This document shows positions 11,054-23,342 of a stretch of DNA of 64,000 nt, piece by piece. The position numbers were made by a program, and so were the translations under genes. Below the pieces are notes generated by a model. The model saw nothing but the letters and a program-made list of their open reading frames with translations. It ran no database searches and was not told where the DNA came from. Within the stretch, counting starts at the first letter, position 1. Each line of letters begins with the position of its first letter. The stretch comes from Nymphaea colorata. Taxonomy: Eukaryota > Streptophyta > Magnoliopsida > Nymphaeales > Nymphaeaceae. The stretch covers positions 7,230,713 to 7,294,712 of the forward strand of contig NC_045142.1 in assembly GCF_008831285.2 (NCBI RefSeq). The letters run 5' to 3'.

Positions 11054-12724
11054 CTGCAAGAGGGAAAAGAAAATGCTAGTGAAGATTTAGACATATTTTG
11101 GACAGAACAATTTTAGTATGAATCAAAAATCATAAAAATAATGTCATTCTTCCAAACAAGAACCTGTCCCACATGCATCAAGAGAATTTAAATTTAAGAG
11201 AAGAAAGGAGAGAGAGAGAGAAGATGGCACCCTCAAGCGACCCAAGTTCCTCCTCCCCCTTTCCCTTTCCCCTTGCCCTTGGTCCAGAACTACTTCTGGA
11301 CCTGGGTGGGAAACGGGGTCAAGAACAACGGGTTAGTAAATATGTTCAGTTGTCTTCTACATAAAGAAAGGATAAATTTTGTAAAACCTGCTTAAAAGTA
11401 TTGGCAATAATGTGTGACGCACTTAATATTTTCATATATATTGTTAAAAAGAGAGAAAAAAAATCTCCTATGGTTAATGGAAAAGGTGCAACATAATATT
11501 ATTTTCGGAAACTTAATTTTTAAATTAGTAAAGATTTTCCATTTCCATTAAAAATTAAATAGTACAATGAGGGTTTGCCTTGAAAAGTTTTTGACTTGAA
11601 AAAAATCACATAATTATTTTAAATACTAATAGACGAACTAAGTTTCTTAGATATAAATAGTCATGCATTAATAATATTAGATAATAGATAAGTAGCAAAG
11701 TGAACACAAGTTAACCGTTGAAGCTTACAAATTGTCCTTACTAAAGGTATTTTGAACCTTCAGGTGAGGCAAGTTAGCAAGGACGGCGATGTTGAGGTAG
11801 ATCTAAAAACAATATTTTTCAACCAAAAAAAGAAAAAAAACTGATTGGACCAGATTCTTTACTCTCTTTTGAAAATGTTATTTTATCAAAACTAAGTTCT
11901 TCACAAAATCAGTTTTGACAATCACACAAAAAACGCCTTAAAGAATATTTTGGAGGCAAACCAACATTTTGCCTCCAAAATGTGTCATCCAAAAACGGGC
12001 TGACTGTATGTGGCAACCTCATTAATTTTGAAGTGTTTTTTTTTTTTAAATGAAAACCTATGAATAGATTCTACTACAAAAATCTACCTTGAAACACATG
12101 GTAGAAGAGACGGGTCCCAAGTTGAATGGTGTTACCATAAGTTCACGTAAGTTCCCACTTACTTCTTGACCATATAGATAAGATGAGAGAAAGTTTCGGC
12201 CACTGACTCGAGTAATGGGGTTCTCTCCCACACACATGAACTTTGTCGGGAAGCAAGTGCCACAACAAGATGACAAAATGTAATAGTAAAGATGATTTAA
12301 CCACAGTTTTTACTGTCACCTAAACGTTGCCTTAAACATTGTTTTGGAGGCAAAGCCACATTTTGCCTCCATTTAAACGTATCATCCAAGGGCGGCCTAA
12401 GTGTATGCGACAACCCCATTAAGTTCCTAGTGTTTTAATAAAAAGTTATTAGTAGATTTGACTGCAAAAGTTTACCTCGAAGCACAACCGAGAGGCAAAG
12501 TGGCTGTTATTATCTTATCAAAAGGTGGCTGACACAAGTTCCCAAACAACTAGATCTGAACCACAGGGATAAGGAGAAGGAAGGAGCATGTGTTCCAACA
12601 AGAAGACTAAATATTCAAGTTAAAATGAGTTTCGCCCTTTGGGTGACTGCCAACAAGGACAAAGACGGACCTAGTTCTCATAAATAATAGTGCCAAGGGC
12701 TTGTGATGACGCTCCAAAGTATAC
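11054..12724 (-). other. Intron 3 of copy B
   Basis: 1671 bases with GTATAC donor and CTGCAG acceptor. It contains GA-rich and T-rich tracts and two copies of a short repeat around CCAACATTTTGCCTCC (11958 and a diverged one near 12356), which also occurs in intron 3 of C and D. No coding content is seen. Confidence 0.6.
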
Positions 12725-13248
12725 CTGAACCTGGAAGTCAATTCTGAAAGCTTGCCACTGCCATGATAGTAGTCCTCTTCCTTCACTGACAATTGGAGCT
12801 TACTTTTTCGAGCCGCACTGACCACAACGCGAGCCAAGTTGATGAAAGGACTGCCTTCCGGTCTCGCATCCCTGCAGAACCACTTGGTTGGAACAAACAG
12901 GGCCACACTAGTGGCGCTCAGCACCGCACACAAGCCGTAGCCCCAGTTCCATCCCACGTTGTCCATGACGTAAACAATGACGGTCGATGGAACGAGCATC
13001 GAGACTGTGGTAGTGAGGAAATAGTAGCTAACAAACGTTTCCTGCTCCTTCTTCCTATCAAACTGGTTCGCGCCGATCGTAACGTAGGTGAAGCAGGTCC
13101 CTGCGAGGCCCAGGGTGGTGACACTGAAGGCCAAGCATAGGAAGGCAAATTGGGTCGGCGTGGGGGATTGGCACGAGCCCAGTTCATGGTCGCAGGAAGG
13201 TGGCGCCATGGATGGAAGCGATGCTGCCAGAGCTAACATCAAACTCCC

Positions 13249-15229
13249 CTGCCAGAAAAGTTTGTGGGCATGTATGATATTAGATGGTAATTGTTTTGTG
13301 CTGCCATTATTAATTGGCCCCCCGTTATGCTTCAAATTGCAAATGAGTGCCCTTGTTTTTGTAACACAAGAAATTGACACACTAAGATTCAAAACCACTA
13401 GTCGCCTACCGGCTTCCGCCCTACCCATTGTGTCAACCTCATTTTCTTTTATATATATATATATATATTAGGTTGGAATGTAGAACTTCTAATCATTTGA
13501 TTGGTACATTGCTTTTTTAAGTAGAATTGATGGTTCAGATCACGAGGACATATATATTTAATTTTTTCATTGATTAATCAACTTTGCTGAAGTACGATAT
13601 CACAACCAGATGTATCAAGCAAGGCAGCTAGAATGAGGGTCCCTTTGAGCTAGCGCTGGACAGGAGCTGATTCAGTGGCTGCTTGAGCTCCGCTAGATTT
13701 TTCACAAACATGGCTGGAGATCAGCTCAAATACAATTTGAACTCAAGGTTTAGCTTAACCCACTGTCTCATAATCCGGCATGTGGTTTGGATAAGCTGAG
13801 CCAACTTGATTATTAGGAAAAATATTATTTTTTGTGAATAATACACATTTTTGCAGCCTTTTGATAGTGAGAATAACAACAAATTGTAGATGGGTAGAAA
13901 TTGATGTAACACCGTTACTAGTACAGCTTGAGGCAGGTGAGCGTGTTAGTTACTTTTGGAAGGCATAGTCTTTTCAGATCGAGTTGTGTGCATACTTTTG
14001 TGCATGGGCTAGTATGCACCAAGAGGGGGTGGAGGGTATTTTTGAAATTTTTATAAAATAATAGCTAGTTTAGATTTTTCATTTTTATTACAATCCTTTT
14101 TATCCTTACAAAAAGTTTCTTTTTTATTTTAATGTGGGTATTTTGGTCACTAATTGTTTTGGTCAATATTTGTTCATTTAAAGCGCCCATATTTTAACCC
14201 TAGTTTTAATGTAGTCCTCACAACTCCAATCCACTTAATTCTGAGTTTTCATTTTGTTTCAAATTTATGAAAGGCTACATTTTCTATTACTGCTTTTCTA
14301 TTGTTGTTGTTGTTTTTTTTTTAAGTCTAAGCAGACGTTTGGATGACACACCAAAACAAAACCTGTTTTTATCTCCAAAACCAGGTACGAAAGGTATTTT
14401 GGTGTCAACAAAACCTGGTTTTTATAAAAGCCTCATGGCCCTTCTAATATCATTAATAAACTAGATTCTGGATGTGCCAAAGAAGCCACTAAACAAGGCT
14501 TATAAAACTCGTTAACAAACTATAAAACTATTTATATTTTTTTGGTGAACCGAGTTCTGTTTCATTTTCACACATAAGATTTCCCTTTTAGACCTATGAA
14601 AAACAAAAGCATCACAGTCATTTCATGGTGCTACTGACATTTTGGATTGAAGCCCAACATAAACAACCTTTTAGGCCTTAAGTTTCTGACAGCTGCTCGT
14701 GAAAGTTAGGTCGAAGTATATGACAACAATGTCCCATCACAAGCAAACCACATCATCTCCGAAGGCCATCTCATCCGAAACTGGGTTATTATACGCAACC
14801 CTTGTGCATAGTGACAAAAATGCCTTCAACAACTGGAAAAGGGAATCTTTTGATAAGCATAAGAAATGGTAAAAAACTAAGAGGAACATTTAATTTTTGA
14901 ATGGAGATAGGGTATTATACGCACCCCTTGTGCATGTATTTTTTTTTTTTTTTTTTTTTTTTGCGATAGGGTAGTGTGCGAAACTCATTCTCCATGCGTT
15001 CAACTACTTCCATCAAATGGAGATAGAGTTGCTTGTATAGAGGTGTGCATTCATAAATATACACCAATGAAAAAAAAAATGGTTGGGGACTTTCAAAATT
15101 TTCATAAAAAAGAAATTAATATATTAGACTTTTTAACTTTTTCATAATATTCTTTTATCCTTTCATATGAGGTGAAGAAGCCGGCGATCGATCAAGAAGA
15201 ACGCATAGAAAGCGGATAAAAATACATAC
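13249..15229 (-). other. Intron 2 of copy B
   Basis: 1981 bases, paralogous to intron 2 of A, C and D. It contains a TA run (13451-13468) and a poly-T tract (14939-14963). Nothing coding is supported. Confidence 0.6.
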
Positions 15230-15765
15230 CAAGAAGGAGATGAACGTGAAGACAGAAATGGTTAAGAAGCAGCCCAGGTATGCATCACAGAGGACGGCGC
15301 CGGCCACCGGAGACAGGCACATGACAGAGTTGATTGTATTGGTGATCTGCGATGCGCGAATGTTGCTGATGTTGAACCGGCGGACAAGGAACTGTAATAG
15401 GTTTATGGTCACTCCGTAAGAGGCAACCGTGGAAGCCAATGAACTCCCTGCAATACAACACCAACAACATGATTCTGTCAATTTCTTATTTCCACATCAT
15501 CTTCAGGTCCTGGTTCACGAACAGAAGGTTTAATAGCGCGTTACCTAGAATAAAAGGGGCTGTCGCCCAGCCGCCACCTTTCTTAGAGCTGGTCTGCCCT
15601 ACATTCTCGTTTGGAATTGCAATGGCAAGGGCTGGTACCAGACTGCCTTCATCTAGAGAAGGCATTTCTTGCCCACCGTCTTCTTTCTCCTTTCTCATTT
15701 CTCTGTATGCGTTTGAGGGATGGCTGTTGCCAAGAGCCTAACACTATCGTCCAATAATACTGGTC

Positions 15766-15789
15766 TTCACTCACCTATTCCATAAATAT
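15766..15789 (-). promoter_or_regulatory. Conserved upstream block with TATA-like core, copy B
   Basis: Same 24-bp block as upstream of A and D (ATATTTATGGAATAGGTGAG on the minus strand), about 70-90 bases before the ATG at 15698. Confidence 0.45.
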
Positions 15790-16367
15790 AGAAAAACTAG
15801 CACAGGCAAGAAACCAAGATATTTATTTGGCACTCTCTATATTTTTTTTCTGAGTCGAAGGAAAGAATGGAAGGCAGGGCTGAGAATATGGTCCCAGCCG
15901 GATAAGAAGTCGGTTTTTGGCCTCACCGCTACAGTATGGGCTAGCCCAACTTCTCGAAACATGGGCTGGCTCAACTTCTCAAAACATGGGTCTGAGTCTT
16001 TGTCTTTTTTAAAAAAATATATTTTTTTTTATATATAATTTAATATATATATAATTAGTTACATCCAATAAATATAATTATATGTGAATAAAACATATTT
16101 TGTTGAGAGTTGTGGGTGCCTCATTCAGAAAATCTCTATCGAATTTCTGCAAAACGTTCCAAAGAGTGATAATGAGCTTAGTTGGACAGTTTGTTCTCCT
16201 AAAAAATGAAGCTACACATCGTTAATGAATCTCAACCAAGACTTCGAACAGAAAATGCTATTCTTCCAGCTTATAAATATTATATGTTGTCATGTTTTAC
16301 CAATATACTGAAAAAAAACATAAAATTTTTTATTAAAAACTAAAAAATAAATCCGTGGACATAGAAC
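15790..16367. other. Upstream block of copy B, no gene
   Basis: Continues the similarity to the upstream regions of A and D. Includes the GGGCTAGCCCAACT-type repeat near 15940 and an AT-rich stretch at 16015-16100. Confidence 0.5.
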
Positions 16368-16590
16368 CACTACAAAAAAATAGATGGTTTCACCGACACA
16401 TAAAAAATATCATCAATGAAAGTAAACTTTTACCGATGTTCAAAGCCAAATATTGGTAAGTATGAATTTTTACTGACGGTTCACTGGAAGACTTCGGTTA
16501 AAAGCAGTCTTTATCAATGCATGGAACTATTCTTGGAACTATTCTGGTGGTGAAATTGAAACATTACTGACCTCCAACGCTGTACATCGT
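16368..16590. mobile_element. CACTA-like insertion specific to the B unit
   Basis: Starts CACTACAAAAAAATAG, a typical CACTA terminus, followed by TTTCACCGACA and TTTTACCGATG subterminal-like motifs. The A unit (3626-3636, GAACCCATAAAAG) and D unit (about 39130) are continuous across this point, so about 220 bases were inserted here. The matching GTAGTG right end is not visible, so the copy is truncated or decayed. Confidence 0.55.
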
Positions 16591-17360
16591 TAAAAGTAAC
16601 ATGTGTAAGAATTTATTTACTAATCTGTCTAAGCAGTGTCCCTGGGTGAATCTTGGAAGAAAGCAAAGCTTATAACTTGTAGGTATGATCAAGGTGGCGT
16701 AGTGCCAATTGGAAAGGAAACAATAAAGAACGAGCTTGCTAAAACAGGTTTAGTTGTATATTGATATAGTTGACGTGTGCAGCCTTTCTAAAGAAAATAA
16801 CAAAGTTTTAAGCGCCCACAGCGGATGGGAAGATAGATCATGGAGAGAAAGTTATGTATGCTAGGTGCATAGGCGTAGTAAATGAGGAGAGGACATTTTA
16901 GTAATTTATTAAAAATATCTAACATAATCTATTTACTTTTTTTTTCATTTTTTTTCAAATTGTATCTTTATAATTTTTCTTAAACTAAAAATATTTTAGT
17001 CCTTCACCATACTACGCATGAAAAGTCGTGCACCAGTGGTGACGCAACTAGTTCATGTATCATGTGGTTGAGTTTGAATGACAAATTAAAAAGAAAAAAG
17101 GTTGTTTTGGAAAAATGGCTTTGTGAAAATTTTGTTTTGAAAATCGGCTTGAGGGAATGTAATAAACCATAATGTGAATTATCCTCCTTTTCTTTTTCTT
17201 TTTTTCATCTATCGATCCCTCATGGAAATGATAACTTCCGCCTGAATCGTGTTGCTCACTTGTATTAGCTTTTTCTTAATAAAATAAGAATTTTGCTTCC
17301 TTTGATTTATCGGTTAAATTCACCCATTTAAACCAATAAAGTGAGATAAAATATTGGGGT
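16591..17360. other. Upstream block of copy B, no gene
   Basis: Continues similarity to 3630-4310 (A) and 39140-40140 (D), then stops abruptly near 17360. Nothing coding is seen. Confidence 0.5.
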
Positions 17361-20300
17361 CACAACAGCCAAACGCTCCTATATCAGTGATAGTTTCACT
17401 CTTATCGCTGCTACAGTCTATATCATTGTCACAAAAAAAGTGTATGGGTATAATATGACAATATCTTGGAAAAATCTTAGTGAATTTTTAAAAATTTAAA
17501 ATATTTAATAAATCCTTAGATTTATAAAAAAATTAAAAATTAACAAAAAAATATGAAAAATCAAGAAAAACACATATAATACCTGTATTATATGTGTATT
17601 ATACTTTTATCCCGTATAATACCCATATTATACGTGTATTATACTCATATTTTTGCATTTTTTATTTTTTGGTGTTAAAAAAAAAACGTTTTCTATACCC
17701 ATGATTTTTTTCCCAGTCGAATTGTTTCCGAACCTGTACCGGTGAGTAACCAATAGCAGTGCGTTTGAGCACCGCTATAGCTTCAATAATGACAAAAACA
17801 AAAAAAAAACAAAAACCAGTTCACTAAACACGGTTGAATTTTTTAAATACAAATCTCGTGCATGAAGTAGGTGTAGATGCAACTATATGCTGAGCATCTA
17901 GTTTTATAAAATCTTCAACAACCTCATTATCAAACCACGGAAGCATTCAAATATCCATCAACATTAAACAAGTTTATTTTACTAAAAAATCATAGTTCAC
18001 CGAAATTGATGAATGCCATGTATTAAAGAATCAGCCAAAGAATTTTGGTTTAAAGTTAGCTTTTTACTAGGTCTAATAGGATTATCTACTATCAGCTTGA
18101 TTCTCAAAACCAATATGATGTCACACCTTCTACAAGCCTATTGTAGGGCATCTACCTCAATCAAATGATACCGACGGAACTGAACCAACAATTCGACACC
18201 ATGCCACAATTTTCATCGAAATAATACTGAAGAAAAAGAAAGTCAAATTAAGACAAGAAACAGACAATCGAAAGACACTAACTACAAAAAATAATATGTA
18301 AATTGTTCTAAAAAAAAAAGTGGCGTAAATAAATATCAGATGCTGCCAAAGATTTTGAACTGCATCATCTCTGAGACCCACTAGAGAACAAGAAAGTTCA
18401 GCTACATTAAAGAAAGTTCTGAAATCCTCCGTCAGGTAACAGTAAAAAGTAAAGCAGATCAACCAAAGAACAACACAAACCGAAGAAGATAACGCCACCA
18501 TAGAAAACCGATTAAGACTTTATGTGCTGCAATTACATACATATTTATGTGCACACGATATACATGGGACATACTTATTTTCTGATTTTTCTAATGCCAA
18601 GGATCAAGAAAATAATGTTCCACCTGGTAGTTGTTTCACTCTTCCATACAAGTGAGTTCCATTTTATTCTCTGTGATTGATATGTGAAATTTAGATGGAA
18701 TTTTACTTCTATAAAAAATCTAAATATCTCCATATATTTCACCTTGAGACTGAATTTTATGTTGTTAGGTCGTTTGACCCCGGGCTTGTTTTGTTGGTTT
18801 CACTTCTCAGGTTTCATCATTCAATAATTGATTCAATGCGTGTAGGTTAGGTTTGAACATAACAGCTGAGGCATGAGGTACTGACCTTGAAAGGTTTGTT
18901 GTTGGTTCGGAACTCTATGCCTGGAACATCATGCAACTAACAAGAACCTCTGCACTTAAGGTAAGGTAAAAAATTAATTAACTTCTAATTAATCGACTAA
19001 TTAAAGAAATATATTTAATGTAATTCTATTATATGAAAAGCTCAAAAAAAGAAAATAAAGTATAATTAACGGGGTTGCTGGCTCATACCCACAATTACAT
19101 AGCAAAATCTATGTACCAACTTTACTTCTGTTAAGTTCATTTTTACCCACGTATATTGATTTTGTTATGTACATGGCTGGTGATGTCGATTCATGTTGCA
19201 GATGTGTTCATATTTTATAGCAGAAGTGAAGAAGGGAGGGCTGGGTGTGATCAGACGTACGTGTTCTCGAACCTGCATGAGCCACCGCTTTGACAGGTTA
19301 CTAATTACTGTGTGATCAGAGAAACAATCGTCGATGACAGACTGCATTTAGTTTCTCTGAATCTAAAGATGTTGTGTCCATAGAAAAATTTTCTTTTGAT
19401 TTGATTAGTAGAAAAAAAACTAGAAATTCATGCATTTTAATTCTTTTTTCCTTTTTTCAGTATTTAATCCACTGTCACAAAAACGCATCTTATTGAGAAA
19501 AAACGCGTAAAAAACGTGAAAAAAAACACGTATTCTACACGATTTTTTGCATTTTTTATAATTTTTTGGATTTATTAAATGTTTTAAATTTTTTTAAAAT
19601 TTACTGAGATTTTTCCGATATACAACTTTACCATATTATACCTGAGAAATTCTTTGTCATATAATAACCATACATGTTTTTTGTGACAATGAGTAGAGGT
19701 CACCCACAGACATTGTTTGTGTTTTTAATGCAAATTTTGTAGCGAGTAGAGGACTTCCTTAATTATTAATAAAGAAAAATATAGTTCAAATAAATGCCAC
19801 ATCACGTAATGAACCAAGTACACTGTAATTGAATTAAAACGCAAATTAAACCTGACTAGAAATGGCATTTTTTATTCTTGTAATCAATGCATTGATTAGT
19901 TCAAGAAAAGGTATAATAAAGCTCAGGAACCAATATGCAAAAGAAAGATGGGAATCGTCACTAGTTCTGCTGAAAACCTAGAAACAGAGGCTGGAAAAAG
20001 ATGTTGAATCCTATGTATACACAGTAGAAAAATCATGCAAACTACCTTAACCCTATATGCAAACTATGCACCTTTGAACCTTGTTTCTCTGAGTTTATTT
20101 CATCCTTCCCCTGTCTCTCTCTTGCTCTTTTCCCCTCAGAAAATAGAACTCTCAATGGGTCGCTGAAGGTTTCTCTGACATTAGAAAAGAAAACGCTCAA
20201 AGTTGTTCAGAAATGGAGCGCTCAAGAAAGGCGCCTACTCGATTCGATAACCAAAAAAACCACAATGCAGCGATTCGAGGGAAGAAAATTAAAGCAAAAG

Positions 20301-20600
20301 TCGATACAGCCGGTGGAAAATGAAGAAAACAAGGGAGAATGAAAAGGAAGTAAAAGACAAACAAGAAGAAAACGGTAAAAGTAACAAAAAAGGAGGACGA
20401 ATGTAACTTTATGCACTTCACAGTCATGGTGGGAAAGAGACCATGAGCCATGATCGCGTCTGCTTTCCTCTTCTCCTAGCTCCTTCTTCTTCAGGCCAAA
20501 GGCACTATGATGGGCACGGAATCCTGTCTTCCTCAGCACGCGCCGAAAAATCAAGTTAAATTTGTGTTTCTATATGTCATGAATCTTGTTGTGTAGGGAT
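17361..20600. other. B-unit-specific 3.2-kb segment with inverted arms
   Basis: This replaces the stretch corresponding to 4310-5900 in the A unit. It contains an inverted repeat: 17424-17515 (begins CATTGTCACAAAAAA) and the reverse complement of 19568-19691 share long stretches, including TTTAATAAATCC. That suggests a DNA transposon of about 2.3 kb with long, diverged terminal repeats, possibly Mutator-like or CACTA-like. ORFs inside (for example 18157-18501 minus and 20222-20554 minus) match nothing I recognise. Confidence 0.45.
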
Positions 20601-20609
20601 CGCTACGAT

Positions 20610-20840
20610 CGATTAAGGGTATAAAGATTTGCTCGATGAGATGGAGAACTGAGCAGGACTTCTTATCAAGAACTCCAAATCCAAAATGGTCTTTCATAAT
20701 ACGAATGAGGATCTCAAAAGAAGATGTATGGATATTCTTTATTGTGGCAAGGTGAAATGCCTGTGAAATATCTTGGGCTTTTGCTGGCGCAAGGGAACCA
20801 ATTCAATATGATTACTTGTGTGTATCTATCCCGACACCAC
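20610..20840 (+). pseudogene. LINE reverse-transcriptase relic (B unit)
   Basis: Translation gives GLLIKNSKSKM, then LLWQGEMPVKYLGLLLAQG across a frameshift, matching the C-terminal reverse-transcriptase stretch of plant L1 elements (GxxPVKYLGxPL). It is homologous to the fragment at 5905-6150. Non-functional. Confidence 0.65.
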
Positions 20841-23342
20841 ACTTGTATAGTTCATAACAATGACCCAACTTTGTCTTTCTACACCGTCGGCTCCCTTCGA
20901 ATTTGAAATGGGCGTGAGGTTGAAAAACCCGAGCTCGCTTCTAAGATGGTGGGGACGATGTACTGTCCACCAGCCGGGAAGTGACAAAAAAAAGTGAGGA
21001 ACAGAACACCAGAATCTTTGCCGGAAAAGAGAAAAAATCTTTTTTGTTTTTTCTTTATGGCATGCTCCAAATAGGCTCTCTACATGGTTTTTTCTTCCAA
21101 AGTATAAATAATGCAAAATTTAAATGGCAGAAAATATTTAACTTGCAAGGAACAACATAAATTAAGAAAATTCCTGAAATCTGCTTTCTAGAGAAGAGGC
21201 ATGCATTATTTTGTGCAGCTTGAAGGGTACGACGACTTTCAAATCCAACTTTACATGACATTGGACCCTTCCATGCGTGGTCCCCACCCTTTTGGTCCTT
21301 TCTTTTGTATACATGCGTCGGCTCCTCTTCATTCCACGTGGTCCTCTAGTTTTACAAGGCAAGCACATTTCAATATGACAAAAATAATTGATGTTTTTGT
21401 TCTTCTCAACATTAATTGCTAGCTTTATGTGATGTGCCCTTCATTAGAAAAGACAAAGTAATAATTTGATGAAGCCAATTAACCTCACTGCCCCATCTTT
21501 TATTAATCTTACATTAATATTCAAAACCCTTCCTTGAAAGTTTAGATGACGTGGTGGGCATTTACTGAAGCCCACATCTTTGACTTTTCAAAATGTATTT
21601 TTTTTTCCTATCCAGTCCATAAATTTGCCCTATCTAGAAATGGATTCCTAGCTGTCCTCGACGAATGAAATCCTTTGCCTTTTTTGTTTTTGTGTTTGTG
21701 CACGAACCACCAAGGGTCTGTGTCAGTGAGACATCAAAAACAGCCATGGACCCGGATTTAGATGGGTCTCTGTCATTGAGACATCAAAAACAGCCATGGA
21801 CCCGGAGATGCGGAGAAGGGGGAGGCATCCGCCTTTACTTGGATTTCCTCTCACTCACCCGAATCTCTACCATCAGCCTTGGAATATAGTTTCATAGTAG
21901 TTTCTGCCTTGACTGGCACCCTTTAATCCAAGGTGGAGCTACAAATTTTTTATGAGGGGGTCAAATTAGAGTTTCTAAATTTTGAATATGACCGAAATAT
22001 CATTTTTCAAATTTTTTATAGAAAACAAGTAAATTTTTTTAAAATTTACCCGTAAATTTTTGAAAAAATAAATTTTGAGGTGGGTCCAAGGCCCAAGTGA
22101 GCCCTACCTTGGCTCTACTCTTGCTTTAATCCTGACTTTGTTAAAACTTCTTTGTACTCTACTTTGGTAGTGTGATGAGAAAAAAAAATCGGAAGTGAAT
22201 TTTAACTAATGTCGACTTTGAATACTAATGATCAACCCAGGCCATGAGCGTCATCAATGGCTTTTGCAAAGGCAATTATCTTCTCAATATTGCCTTCAAA
22301 AGAGGAGAAGAAAGTTGTTGTGTCTCCCATTTGTTATTTTTAACCAAATCGTTGATGCTTCAGCATGAGCAATTAAGTAAAGGGTACTCTTAATTACCTC
22401 TTTCGTAGGGAGCTATTGTTCGTTACTTTTTTACGATTCGATGAATCGAAATTCTTACCCATTTTTGCTAAGAAAATATGCACTATAGCTAAATCAAACT
22501 ATCGATATCTTTCAGCTTGAAGGAGTCAAGGCCCAGCCTGACCTAGAAAGATGCAGAGTCTACTTTGTAAATTCCATTGATAATCATTGGATTCCGAAGA
22601 TGAATGCTGAGAAAAGCAAACCAGTTGGGAACTTCACAGTAATGTTGGACAGGAAAAATCAACTAATAGAACAGCCAGCTTGCTGTCGGCTGACATTAAT
22701 TGAGTATTTTTGGAGTCTTCTTGTTTCTAGCTTCTTCAAAGACTTCCCCAACTTGGAACCTTTTGTGGACAATCATTGAAGGCATAGAAAATATTATATC
22801 TACAACCAACTGCTGGTAAGCAAATCAATATGTACAAACACCATTTTCATGAGCTAAATTTGGATATGAACCCATATCTGAACTAGACCAAATGCAAACA
22901 CATTGTAAATGATCCATCAGATACATTATAAGCATTGCATGCCACAAATATAGTTTTCTAGGAAATCATGAAGCGGTTTTTCTTGGGTATTTTCGGTAAA
23001 GTTGTTCTTCTCAGATAAATCTCGAGACATCTAGACAATTTTTAGAAAATTAAAAAAACAATAATCGTAAAAATACTTAAAAATCTTTAAAAACTAAAAC
23101 ATATTGAAATCTCAGGAATAAATCCTGATTGACTCGTGCGAATTTCATTTTTTGTGAGATTTTCAAAATCTCCAGATTTTTTCTCTTTTTTTTTTTGTTT
23201 TAGTTTATTTTTTCCCAAATATGACAGATTTTTTAAAATCGCGTTATATCTGTGGCATTGACTCTAAATGTTCAACAGATTATTATCCATTATTTTCGTA
23301 TTACATGTAACTAGTGAAAGTTTCTTAACATGCACAACAGAG
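20841..23342. other. Intergenic block between copies B and C (downstream of C)
   Basis: Paralogous to 8050-10238 and 31000-33492. It contains a short tandem repeat at 21720-21803 (GAGACATCAAAAACAGCCAT twice) and a Tip100-like MITE at 21929-22133. No conserved ORF. Confidence 0.6.
21929..22133. mobile_element. Tip100-like hAT MITE with perfect 8-bp target-site duplication
   Basis: 205 bp. Left end CAAGGTGGAGCTA and right end TTGGCTCTACTCTTG are inverted relatives of the CAGGGGCGGAGCC-type terminus. CTTTAATC occurs directly on both sides (21921-21928 and 22134-22141). The A unit is continuous here (CATTTAGTCCTG near 9010), which is the empty site. Confidence 0.85.

Larger units (their letters stand above)
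10239..15698 (-). pseudogene. NPF copy B: NPF2/NAXT-like transporter, frameshifted in exon 4
   Basis: Four exons: 15545-15698, 15230-15447, 12725-13248 and 10239-11053, with the same phases as C and D. Exons 1-3 are open and typical: FILG in helix 1, NQFDRKKEQE and VGWNWGYG in exon 3. Exon 4 is 815 nt against 817 in C and D. Two bases are missing near 10979-10981 relative to both, after the residues AKRWRL (about residue 324). The frame then runs out of register to a stop at 10642-10644, giving a predicted 435-residue product with a foreign tail of about 111 residues and without helices 7-12. The lost part is still open in the other frame (VRLFPLWSTGIYL through YYQEFPASLKNVGTS to DDINRGRVD), so the lesion looks recent. 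It is either a young pseudogene or an assembly error; without the deletion it would be 570 aa. Confidence 0.85.

Noticed and set aside
10642..11094. Open frame starting MSKSSLAFSF through exon 4 of copy B
   Set aside because: Its first 14 codons are intron sequence before the CTGCAG acceptor, and its tail is the out-of-frame reading after the 2-nt deletion. It is not a separate gene.
12793..13140. Plus-strand ORF opposite exon 3 of copy B, and similar plus-strand ORFs opposite other NPF exons
   Set aside because: Antisense shadows of conserved exons; they do not match known proteins.
20222..20554. Minus-strand ORF of 110 codons (RKTGFRAHHSAFGLKKK)
   Set aside because: Basic and superficially ribosomal-like, but it matches no family I can name. 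The region is specific to unit B and within possible transposon sequence.
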